Assembly: GCF_001640805.2 (NCBI RefSeq)
Contig: NC_066838.1
Location: 21,652,557-21,716,556, forward strand
From: Lates calcarifer
Lineage: Eukaryota; Chordata; Actinopteri; Centropomidae
Direction of reading: 5' to 3'
DNA length: 64,000 nt
Shown here: one piece after another, positions 49,422 through 62,100 of the stretch
Numbering within the stretch: position 1 is the first letter of the stretch
Layout: every line of letters begins with the position of its first letter
Program-made: the position numbers and the translations under genes
The notes under the pieces: generated by a model
Seen by the model: the letters and a program-made list of their open reading frames with translations, nothing else
Told to the model about the DNA's origin: nothing
The model's database searches: none

Positions 49422-51269
49422 GACACACGCAGACACACCATAGCCGAAAGCTGGGAGAGTAAACTGTGATGCGGTTACATCTTTTTCAAAGATTGTCTCT
49501 TGCTTCTTTTCAAACAGTGAGTTTTTTTTCAGATGCGGAGTCGATAAGATAAAAGTTGAGAGATGTGTCGGAGGGTTTGAAACAGCTGAGGTCAGAGGGG
49601 GACGATACAGACTGACTGGAGGAGTTTCTTTTTGTCTGAGCAGCCCACACACACACACACACACACACACTCACGCTGCATCCAGTAAAGCCATATGGAC
49701 GTTGGGGTTACACCGCTGCACTCATCTGACTGTCAGTAATGGATGCATGCGAGCTCTATGTGCACTTTTAACTGAACAACACCCACAGAACAATTCCTTC
49801 ACAAAACAACCCCAAATCACTTTAAAAGTTTAAAAAACCAAAAAAAAAAAAAAAAAGACGTGCAACATTAAGTCTCATTTTTCTGCCAGGTCCCATTTCC
49901 TTTTTTTATCACTACGGATGACTGATCCCGATACATGAAAGTGCCTCAGTTATGAGGTTAGCAATAAAGATCAGTATTCACAACAAACAACAACATTGAA
50001 ATTGGCTACAATGCTGCATGGGATATCATTTCTTCTTTTGTTTTTTGTTTTTTTTTTACAACTTGACAGTTACAGCAGGCGGAGGAGGAAGGGGAGTGGA
50101 GCGAGTGGTTGTGGTAAAGTACTCCCTCCTCTTACAAACGCCTTATAAAACGCTTCAGCGAGTCTGACGAAGTCATTTCAGTAAGCACGCCATATACTGA
50201 TTATCTTCAATATTGCACCTTTTTCCACTTTTCCAGAAGCACTGGTTATAAACCAAGAGTCTAAACAATATATTCATCTCCTTTTTGTCCCTGACAGGTG
50301 TCTGTGACCTCAGTTTGCATACCAAGGCGTCTTAAAAGCCTCCTTCTCCTTGTAAGTAATGAGAGACTGTCCGGGTAAATAAAATAACTGAAAATAAAGT
50401 TGCGCTGGGTAATGAGTCTTTGTCTCTTGGTAACCACGTCTAAAAATCTGGAAACTACTCCAACAGAGCAGGACCGAGGTATAGATTTGACTGATCTGTT
50501 GGTTAAAATTTACAGGTGAAAGCTGTCAGACTGTCGTCGTTTTATTTCCTTTCTCTATTTTTAATTTTTTGCGTATGTCAGCACGTCGCACAGAAGCTGT
50601 TGAGGTTAACAGGTCAGTGGATTTTAGCAGCGATTTTATCTACGGACTTTGACAAAGCAACGCTCCAAATTTTCCGTGACACAGAAGTGAGTTTGGAGAG
50701 GGCTATCGTTAAGAAATCACTCAATTCAGACCGACCAATCAAATCATGCCACTGCACAGCATATTTTGTTTTTTTACATCTGTGTAAAAATAGAAACAAG
50801 GTACTGACACCAAATAACCGCTATTTAACTACTAATTTGTCCAAAAATCTGCACAAAACGAGCCACTGTGGCGTCATGGTCACAGCTAATTTAACACTCC
50901 CCTGTGTACCGATGCAGATTTGTTTATTTTTCACATAGATCATCGCTTCCTGAGACGAATGGAGGTTGAGGTGGTGAAAAGGAACTGAATGGGATGAATG
51001 GCTACAGATAACAGGGCACTAAGGTCAAAGTGAACCAAATGCATAAATAAACATTTTTCAGCCTGTGATATGTTCTGGCCCGTCCAAAAATACATAAACA
51101 TGTGGGAATAAGTAAAGGTACCGTACCTACAGGACCCACTGTGCGCTGCAGTAACACTCGTGTACATTTTCTGTCTTTGTATATGAAAGTCTGCCCAAAT
51201 ATGTGTGACTGAGAGCGACAGGGAGACGGACAGGCTAGGAGAGGGTCTTGGCACCTTTTTGGCTCGGAC
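45509..51269 (-). other. nol4l: Presumed NOL4L 3' untranslated region
   Basis: After the NOL4L stop (51270) there is no competing gene until about 45.5 kb, where the minus strand has AATAAA (45509-45514). A 3' untranslated region of up to 5.7 kb would be long but is plausible for this family; the boundary is inferred. The stretch holds a 23-nt A-run (about 45812-45834), several CA microsatellites (49225-49246, 49348-49418, 49645-49671), and a 140-codon open frame on the opposite strand (50516-50938) with no recognised homology. Confidence 0.4.
49348..49418. repeat. (CA)n microsatellite cluster
   Basis: About 35 CA units here, with further CA runs at 49225-49246 and 49645-49671. Long open frames of alternating Cys/Val or Thr/His across these arrays are artefacts. 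Confidence 0.95.
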
Positions 51270-54200
51270 TCAGTTCTGCTGCAGGATCAGGTTTTCCAGC
51301 TCGTCTGCTGAGCGGAGCAGGAAGGCCGCGGACTCCCGGTACCCTGCGATGAGCTGCCTCACCGCCGTGACTTCCGGAGGGCTGAGCTGGGCCGAAGCTC
51401 CGCCGCCACCGCCCCCCTGACCGTGACTGTTGGAGCTGGAGGAGGAGGAGGAGTTCGGGCCGACGGACTTCATGCTCAGATCTGTGGGACCTGTGGACAC
51501 AAACCGCGATGGATTAAGGAAAAAAGACAGTATAGGTGGTACATCAGGATTCCTGAGATTCCTGCATGTTGATCTTGCTTTGATTAAATAAATCCGTCCA
51601 TCCATCATCTATACCGCTCCCTATCCTTAAGGGTCATCCCGAGAGGTGGAGTACATCCTGGCACAGGTCAACAGTCTATCACAGGGTTGATTGAATAATT
51701 TAAATTTTAAAATATTTTTTTTTAAAAGGTCATTTTACCCAAATTAGACACACACAAAACCATGCAGATAGGTTTGGTTTCATCTGCACAGGTTTTACAA
51801 AATCTGAGATCACAGCAGTGAAACTCAACGCTAACACATATAACGTTTATCATGATGTTTGGTTTGGCATGTTCAGCTTACTAAACACTACTAATTAACA
51901 TTAAACACACAGTACAGCTAAGACTAATGGGAGAGCCATTAGTTTTGTATTTGTACCAAAGTACTGGACGAATTAAAACTCTGACCTGATGATGGATATC
52001 TGTACAAACTCTCAGGGCGATCCATTCAATAGCTATTGAGATATTTCATTCAAAACCACAAATGTCAACCTTGTGGTGTGGTTTGAGAGTCTGGAGGATT
52101 CATCCTCTAAAATTCTGTGCCATTAATTCTTCACCCAAATTTCCAGTCTGGACTAAAGTGGCGGACTGATAAATATATTGACATTTCCATCCCTGCAGCC
52201 ACATCACTAGTGTTGCTAAAAATGACTCAGCAACAGCTTTTTCTATAAACAACATCTCTGTTATTTTTGGATAATCCAACAACATCAGGATGAGTTTTCC
52301 CTGGAAATACTTTCTACTGAAGGAACAGTCTCTCTGACAGTGCCAGTACCAAACAGTACCAATAAAAACTGGTACCAGGACTTTTAATATATAAATGGGA
52401 AAATCTGTGTTTTTATAATTTGTGCAAACATGTTTCTGACTGATAAAAGCTCCTCACCGTTGGTTTGTGCAGCACCAGAGTTCTGCTGGCTGCTGCCGAC
52501 CGTCCCATACCCCCGCAGGTTGTAGTTGAGGCCTCCAGTTGGTGTAGAGCTGGTCCTGGGCAAAAGCTGCGCTGGAAATGGCGAACGCTGATGGGGCCAC
52601 GGGGGCCGGGTCCCTCGAGTTGGGCTTGTCAACAGACTGCTGGCTCGTCCTACGAGAAATTAAACGTTTTCAGTTTGGGGCAGAATATTGTAGTTTATGT
52701 TGTGCAGTTTGCTGTTAATGATGCATAGCCATCCTAACACATTCCCAAATCCCTGCTGGGCAGATTCACAAACACCAACTGCCAGGACATTTACCGTCGC
52801 TTGGTAGACATCGAGCCGCATCCTCTTGGCAGCGTTTCGGGTTTCGCTCTCGCAGGCAGCAGCGAGGATGTTCTCAGCCATGGCAGAGGTGAGGTGAGGA
52901 GGTGTTGGTCGTATCTGGCAGCAGGGGTCAGCAAGATTTTAGCACATTACGGATGTGAAACGCTGCATTGTTTTTTTAGATTTATGAGTGTACGTTGGAT
53001 TCAAACAGGCAACACTTTGTACCTCAAAGCCGCCTTTTTTCATGCGGCGACAGGATTTGAGGTAGGTGCGGATGCGCTTGCGGGAGCGCTCCTGGAACTC
53101 TGGGAACTGGCGGCTACAGGACTCGATGATGGCCTGGATCTTCTCCTTGGGCTGTTTGGAGATGGGCACCATGCGGTCCAGATTCTCATCCACGAACAGA
53201 CGCACAAACATCTGACAGAGACAGAGAGACGGGGGGAGGGGAGAGAGCGAGAGAGGGAGGATGTAGAGCAGAAAAATGGGGTGGGGGGTAGAGAGAGAAA
53301 GAGGGGTGTGAGAGTTGAAAACAAAAGAGAGGAAAGGGAAGGCAGGGGATGGGGGAGCATTGGAGGTAGAGTGGAAGGAGAGGATAAAGAGGGAGGGGGA
53401 GGTGATGAAAATGGAGTCATTGCTCATATGCAGGACAATATTTCTAGTGCTTGCTTATTCACTCATGTTTGCATAATTCAACAACAGGACTGGCAGACAT
53501 TCAACAGCCCGTGAGAGCTACAAATAAGAGTAGTGCTGTGTTGTATTCACTGTGTATGAATTTAATTATTACTTACATTGAAAGCTTTAAGTCTCTCCGG
53601 GTCCATACCCTCTGCATCGTTGATCTTGTCACTGTCATCGTGGTCATCGTGATCATCGTCGTCGTCGTCAATTATCTGTGCCCGACCAGAGGTTAAGTCC
53701 TCTGCGCTCATGCTCAGTTCAGTTTTCAGAGAGTCATAGCTTCCTGAGCTGTAAGGAGGAGACTGGAAACAAACAAAAATATCATTATCATAGATCATAC
53801 AGGGAAAGTTCCATCAATAATGAAAACAAGTTTCTGCACTCACCTTGTTGGCGTACTCTGTTTTGATGGGGTACTTCCTGTTGGCGTCTGCGGGGTAGGA
53901 GTTTGGCGGCGAGCTCCCCGCAGGCAGCAGTCTGTCGCTCAGATTGACCGGCTGCTGATCCTCTGAAGAGGACGAGGACGAGGTGGTGCTAAAGTCCAGG
54001 GGAGCGCTCAGCCCGTTCTCTGTCACCTCCCCATAAGGGGCCCCTCCATCTGGGGGGTTCCCACCCACAGCCAGCGCGTCCGGGGAGGTCAGGGCCGGCA
54101 GCCCGTTGGCGCTGCCGCTCTCCGAGGAGTCGTCATCTGGCGGGAGGGGAGGGAACAGGAGGGCAGATGAGCCGTGCGGATGTTTGTCATCAGCACCATT

Positions 54201-56095
54201 CAGCATTAATGTGGGTTTGTTTACTAGAACAGGCACTATTTCTGTCTGGGATAACAACAGAGTGGGTGTCGTACTACGGGGTGGAGTGGGGGGACTTCCT
54301 GCCTCATGTTGTGCCTTCTGAAACTGTTAAGGAAGTGGGTATTGGGGTCAACTGTCAAGATAAATAAAAGTTAGAAGTAAAAGGGGGAATCTTAGGAGTT
54401 TTAACCACTAAGAGAGAAAGAGATGAGGATGAGGAGGGACTGATGGGGGGGGGCTTCACTCCCTGGTGTGTGCTTTTTAACCCCGTTTATGACCATGTAC
54501 TGATTTCACATGACGATTTCTACATGTGTCATGTGCACACCTCTGTTCGCCGGGACAGAGTAATTCTCCCTTTCAACGATTTGCCCCACTTTTCAGTCTT
54601 TTCTATAGCGGTGTCTAATCTGATCTGTGAAGGTTAATATCGGCCTTTGTCCTACTTCTCTAAGCCCTGTACCCTGAGAGAGAGGGGTGCACAATGGATC
54701 GGGGCTGCGGTGGTGTCCCACCCCCTGTAAGAGTGGATTTATTTGGATTAGTCCACTAAGAACGAGGCAAGCTGTTTCCTGCATAACACCGCTCTGTGCC
54801 CTTCCAATTTAACGAGTACACCTTCAAATTTAAGATGTAAATAAACCTAAAAGAGACCTGTTCAGAGTAGTGCTGCCATAAAAGATAACTACGCAGCTGC
54901 AGTGGGTGATGTCTTACCATCCTCCTCTTTAATGGTGGCTGTGGGGTTGCTGACTCGCTCTCCGTTAGGTGGACTGGGCTCAGGCACTGGGGGCTGCTCA
55001 GCTGCGACCCATGTGGGCTCAGTGTTGTTCATGTCCTCGCTGCTCACCGAGCTGTCATCCTGAAGAGAGACAGCGGGGGAACGAGAGAGAGGGGGAGAGA
55101 CTGTTAGACAAGAACAGGCAGAGGGAGTAGACGGCTGAGTATCAAGAGGAATATCATCACGCTTTTTTGACTTCTGACTTTTCCCATTTTTCCCTCAGAA
55201 ATACAGAAAAAGAGAAAACTGAGAACATCATCATCTCTTCCACTGTTAAAGGAGAGATTCACATTTTAAAGTTTGTCTTAAAACAATACTGACAGGTCCT
55301 TATATACATACCGGTAACCTGAATTGTTCCTGCTGTCCCTTCGTACAATGTAAATAAACCCACAGTGGTTGTTTGGAGTAAAAATGCACGTTTAAAGTTA
55401 AAATTGAAGCTAATGTGATTCTTCAGCAGCAAATCAAGTGGATATCTTCCTCAGATAAAGTGTTTTTGGATTAAATTCATTACCTTGTTGAGCTGTGGCT
55501 GAGGAACACTCTCATATTAGCTTTAGCTGAACTTTAGATTTCATTTTTTCAGAGAAAAGGCTGTGGATTTTGTCCCACATCACCCACACTGAAATTTCTC
55601 TGAGGATTTTTTCTTTTTTTTGATATAATTCTTAATAAAACATGCTGAAGTCTGGCAGCGGTGACAAATGAGGGAATGCAGGGGCCTCCCTGTTAAGTAA
55701 TAACGTTTCTTGAAGCACTGCTATTTTTAACTCTGTTACGCAGAGACCCTAAAGATGCTTGTTGTAGCGTAACACAAATATGAGTAAACCACGGGGGTCA
55801 GGATTAGCAAAGGAGAGCGGAGTAATCTCACAAACTATTCAAAGGCTCCGCTGAGACTCTGGCATCAAATCCAGTAAATTCTCTATCTGCTGAAAGCCGT
55901 GATCACGTTTCAGACCGGGGCGCTAAGCTTCACGGAGGCCAGTTAACGTTAAGCTAACATGGACGGTGACTTTCTCTTCGGGCCTCCATGCAGCACGCCG
56001 TCATGTGTCAGCTGGCATCACAGTCAGAGCAGAGAAGACTACTACGACTGTGTGATGACAGCAGAGCAGAATTACATCTCATTCTCTCTCCTCTC

Positions 56096-56127
<32 letters not shown>

Positions 56128-59100
56128 TACAAGCACACAAATAGGCCTAAACTCCTGGGAATATGCATCCGTCCCTCTGTAAGGGGTTTGAGGAGGACCA
56201 AAATGCTCAGTGACAGCTCTATTAGGTACCAAGTGAGCCATGTAGCGTTAAAGAGAGAGGGAGAGAGAGAGACTCTAATTACAGTTTGCAAGTAGTTGGA
56301 AATGCAGCATCATTAATGCCTATGCTTTAGGAAAACAGATAATTGATAAAGTACTTTTAAAATAGAGCCATAGATCATTATACAAGAGAGAGAGTAGATA
56401 AGAGCAAAGCACTTATCTATTTTAAAATAGTCGAATAAGATAAACTTTGCTGTGTCATCAATAAAGACAATAAGATTAACGCAGTAAAACCAAGGAACAA
56501 CATGACAAATATGTGTCACAAATATCAATAAATCATCAGTCGAATAAAAAATGATGCCAAAATTCTCTGATTTTAGAGTCACCTTGGACCTTTTCTACTA
56601 TTTTCTGACATCATAACAACTAAAGATCATTAGTTTTAGTCCTGTCATAGTGGTATTTGTACAACTAGGCCTGTATCCAAACTAAATGACCACAATAAAG
56701 TGCATAGGAGTGAGGATGTTTGGCAAAAAAGGATAGAAAACCAACCTACAACATGATTTCATCTGCTCTTTTTCTGAACAAAATGATTGTAGTTTGTTTT
56801 TTTTACTAAAGAAGAAGACGAAGTCGTGGTTGTAGTCTGTTTTAACAAACACCAAAGTTCTGCAAAACATGTAAACAGATGAGCTGTGACTCCTGCAACA
56901 GACTAGATAAACACTCACAAATGTACTTCTGATCTGCTTTTGTCAACAGAACAAAACCTGCTGCTGCTTTGAACTGTAAAACAGCGCAACACAGATATGG
57001 AGCAGATTTACTACTAACAACAAAGTCTCAACAACACTGAAAACAACCCTGGTTCATTATTAAATTATTGGCCTGTTCATTCTCAGTCTGCACACACAGA
57101 TGCGACCGACCAATCTGAGCATTTGCTAATTTGTACTCACCCGTGAATCACAACCTGGGTCATTGTTCCGGATAATCCTAATTATGTGTGAGTGAGGTCC
57201 ACATGATCATCATCAAGTACCGCTGCCTGCACTTCAGTGACAGCGGTTTCTGAGTGTTTCTGTCACAGCCACTCATGGGAGTGGTCTCACACATGACGTC
57301 ACTCTGTACAGAAGCTTCACTAATCCTCATTTCACACTGGTCTCCTCCTCCTCCTCCTCCTCCCAGCAGTGGGACTACTCTGTTTGTTTAAAAAGTTAAA
57401 GGGAAGGATGTTCCTCCTCTGCCTGCACAGAGCAGGCCTTTTCTACAGCCTTAATGATGAGAAAATAACCAAGACGACATGTGGAGTCAATACAAAGACA
57501 ATCATAGTGAGCAAAGAGAGCTTAACAGTGGCAGATTCCTCTAATGAATCCATCAGGACACCTTGTATCTCTGGCTGTGCTTCCCAGACAGTCATTGTCC
57601 ACTTAAAGAAAAAGGGGCACTCACCCTTTCAGTGGCTGTCATGCACTGCAGTTTCATTTGTTTCAGGTAGGTGGCAGTAAGAGGCATGTTGTAGTCAATG
57701 AGGTCCGGGACCAGTGAGGTCGGTCTGTCATTTTCTGTCGCAAAGAAAAGCACAAAAAACATGACATGAACTAAAAAAAGAATAATAATAACTGTCTGAA
57801 ACATAAACACTTATGAATAAGTAAAGATGGTTTATTGTCTGATAAGTACAGACACAAGCAGATGAGTCATGTCTGAGAGGGAATAAAATAAAAATCTCTG
57901 AGATGCTTGTTCTTTGACTTCAGTATTTCCATTTTATGCCACAGAGGGAACTACTTTACTTTTCACTCCACTGCATTTATCTGACAGCTATAGTTAAGAT
58001 TTTAAATATAAATATATAAATATCATATTTTAAATAGAAAATATGTGATCAGTTCATAAAATATGACACTTTATTCTAGATTAAATAGAAACTGTACATG
58101 AAATAATTAAAACTTGCCACACCTTGACCTACGACAGAATTTATTACTGCTTATATAAATATAATACATCAATAATAATGATCCATTAATATAATAATGT
58201 AACACTGACAAGGGCCATTAAACATACTGAGTACTTTAATTTTTGGTATTTCAAGTACATTTTGTTGCTTGTACTGAAATGTTGAATGCAGAACTTGTAA
58301 CTTGTAATAATGCGACTTGTTACTTGTAAGGAGTATTTTTATAGTGTACTTTTGCCACTTTTACTTCAGTGAATGATTTGAATACTTCTTCCACCACTGC
58401 AGGCCAACCCACCAAAACCTACCTGGAGAGTTAGTTAGTAAACAGGGATTTGATTTCTTTAATTAACTGTGATTATTTGTAGAATGGTGAATGAAATATA
58501 GACCTGTAAAATGTTTAAAACTGATAATATTGATAATAATATACTTACATAAATGCATCATGCTATAGTTGTTACAGTGAGTCAGATGATTTTATAACTC
58601 TATTTGTGAAGTTGTGAGGTGGACAAAATATCACAGCGGTATACTACAAAACCACTTAACCATTTAAGTGTGTCAATACACAAACAACTAACATAAACAA
58701 AAACTGATCATTAATAAGTGAGGTATTTATTTATTGTATTTCTATTTGCACTGCATTAAACTGTACTGTTCCAGTCTCTCTATAACATGGATGTTCAAAG
58801 TCTGACACTGTAAGCAGGAGGGCCAACACAACTGTGATACCACCCTCCTCCATACTTTTAATTAGCACCATTAAAATTATGCCGAATTAGCTACTGTCAA
58901 TTTCTGTTTGCAGTGTATCCATGGACACGCACACAGTTATCGCTGGATTACTGTGATACTGAAGAAAACTTAAAAATGAGAAGATTCTAAAGCAAGTTCT
59001 GCAGCTATAAGGATTGTCTTTTTTCTATCATTTGTAAGCAGATGCATGGGTATTTATTTGCAATGGATATCAGAGATAATGGTATCTTCTGAAAGGTTAA

Positions 59101-62100
59101 GTCACACTTAAACAAAAAATATGTCTATTATGCCTGTGTGTTATAATTTGAAAAAGTTATGTCTCAGAGAAGAAGTGCAATGCAGGCCTAGCAACAATAA
59201 CTAACTTTCTGCCTGCTGTTTTTTATAGCACCAACATACATGTGTCCATCAGCTCTTGCTCACTGTTTGAAAACCTCTAAGCCTAAATATCTAAGATTAG
59301 AAGTAAAACTGGACAGTGAACCAATAAATGCAGCATAAACATAATTCTTTTTAATGGCTTTCTTTCTTCTCTGAATCCCTCTGTAAAGAAGCTCTGTACA
59401 GTCATGTACACAAATTCCTTTATGTAGAAGAGTTGCAAGAGGTTGAAATCGAAGCAGTAGCCTCTACTGTGCTATATGTAACACATGAATTCAAACAATG
59501 TGGCTGAGAGCTGAACGCAGTCTCCACACCGGCCACTAGAGGGACTCTGTGATCGTTTTAGTGGCTGTATACGATCCCAGAGATGTGGTCCTCTTGAGTC
59601 TTTGTTACATCATGTCGGTGATGGATATATACAATATGTTTTATTAATCATAGTTCAACATAAAAACTCTTCAAAGTACAAACACCTAAGATCAGATCAG
59701 CTCGCATTTAATGTCTGACAGGACAATGGAGAAGTTGCCGGATGCCAAACACAAACTGAACACCTCAATCTTATGTGAGAGAAACAAACAATTTCATGAT
59801 TCTTATGATGAAAGTATCTCCTACAACAATAATAACTGGCGGTTGTAGTAGAAGACTGATTGGTTAATAACATCTCAGCAGGCATTTCAACATAGTAATT
59901 AACCCTTCCGCGTGTCAGTGTGTCAAAGGATCTGAGCACTATCCGCTCTTAAAGGTTGATCTCAAAAATAGCATATCAATTAATGATGTCTCCAGAATGA
60001 GCGAGCTATCCACAGGTCAGATGTGAGATATTACCTTTGAACTCTGCAGTGCTGGGGTTGATGTGCATCCTCTTCTGACACTCTCCACAGCTCATTAGGA
60101 ACCGAGTCACCGCCTCTCTGGGCAGGAAGGCGTAGGTCTCTGCTATCTGTGTCGGGGGAGTGAGGAGGAGAGGGAGACTGGGTTATGCCAAAAAAAAAAA
60201 AAAAAAGAAAAAAAGAAAAGATGGCTCAGGCTGTGGCTAAACTCAAACTGCATGCAGGTGTTTTTTTTTTTTCAAATTTATTTTGTATTGTGCACGTGTG
60301 AAAGTTTGGGGTCAGTGATTATGTGTTATCTCGACGTGGCATGAGGAGGAATCCTCCCTCTAGGCGATCGCTCCTGCTTTTGGATGGCCTAATTCCAGCT
60401 CCAGCCCTCTGCATATTTCCGCTTTGATACCTTAAAACATAAGCGGTGCTCATCTTTTCCGTTTTCATTTCTCCTCCTGTTCTCTCAGGTGCAGTCGTGT
60501 CGTATCTACACCTCTCTCCCTCTCTCATGTTAAGCCTTCCTTCTCTGTTTGTCTCCACTGCTATGCCACCCTCCCCTCCTCACCCCCTCTGGCGTTTCCC
60601 TGTAAAATGCGACCTTCACGTGACCATGGAGAGGCAGCAGGGGTGCCCACCCCCACCGGCCCACCACCACCACCACTGCCACTACCACAGCTCCCAATCC
60701 CCTTTGCCCCCTCCACCCCCGCCCCTCACGGCCCCTTGAGGCAGCTGAGAGGGAAAGGCCACCCAGAGGAGCGTGCACCTCCCAGAAGGCCACAGTGACA
60801 GTTCCATATTATGCCCTGCCCCAGTGATGCTGCCTCCTCAAAAGGGTACACTCTATGAGACGTGACAGGACCTCTCTACAGGGCAGGAGGAATTGGCTCT
60901 ATGATTTTTTTTTTATTTATTTTTTTTTTCAATTCTGGGGGGGAGCGAGGAGAGGAAGGGTACCAAAGTCCTGCTAACCCCCCCCCCCCCCCAAAAAAAA
61001 ATAAAAAAAATACTCTGGCCTCCCAACAAAGATGAACCCATAAGGCTCCACACAAAGCCCCTCAGTTTGTCAGGACACCACACCCAACCTGAGACCACAC
61101 CTCAGTTTAAAACATAAATTAACAGACTGCATTTGCTCCAGAAACATCGATGATATGAAACATAAAAAAGTCTGTGGTTTGAAAATCACAGGTTCTTTGT
61201 TTTGGTAGTAAAGCTGGCTGGTGGATCCTCTTGTAAGTCATGTTGCCAGAGCTAATATGTGTATCCTACTGTCTTTTACAGACTCTCTGGGTGTTACAAA
61301 CACATTTAGTCAGATGCGTTTCCAAGTTTGGGACCCCTAAAAGAGTACTGGCCTAACTTTGGGCCCCTTGTTTTCAAATAAAATAATCACACTGGGATAT
61401 TTTAAACTCTATGAAAAGAAGAGGCTGTCAGCACACCGAATTGTGCAAGCTCCCAAAAAAATATTTTTACTGACGCAAGGTCTTTGTCAGGTAAACACCA
61501 GCATGAACAAAAAGCAGACCACACTGTGCACATAAGCCAAAATATGAGATCCCATAGTATAAGATATCATAGTATATCATAGTTATTAGGGTTAATTCTC
61601 CAGGGACAATGAATGCCTGTACAAATTGCATGGCAAACAATTAAGGAGTTGTTGTTGTTGATATTTCAGTGAAAAAAAATATGATAATGTGTGTTAACAT
61701 TTGATCTCCTAACTCCACCACCATCATCTGCTGCCCCAACCCACTGCCACCACTGCAGGTGCAGCCTGTTGAGCTCTCATTATGTTGCTGATGTAGCATT
61801 ATTTTACAATTAACACAAGGAAATCACAAAATTATTATTCAATTTAAAGTTAGGGCAAGCTGTAAATATCACACATTATCTTTAATTTAATTTAGCATGC
61901 TTACCTCTTCTACACAAGTCTTACATCTTAGAGAGTTACTGATGGTTTGCACAACGAGGCTGTAATGGCGGACCACAGTAGATAGGTTTTCGTGCGCTGC
62001 GTTATGACGTCACCAACTTCTGTAGTTTCATTTAGCCATTCGTTAGCAACCGCCTTTTTTGAGACAAGTAAAAGCTTTTAAAAATTACAAGTGCGGCGTT

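Noticed and set aside
49329..49670. Open frame of alternating Cys and Val
   Set aside because: Translation of a CA/TG microsatellite.
52801..53514. 237-codon open frame on the plus strand
   Set aside because: It is the antisense of two NOL4L exons and the polypurine tract, with charged low-complexity translation. The minus-strand exons have splice sites and family motifs.
60446..60798. Proline/histidine-rich frames on both strands
   Set aside because: Pyrimidine-rich low-complexity intronic DNA of NOL4L without splice-consistent exons.
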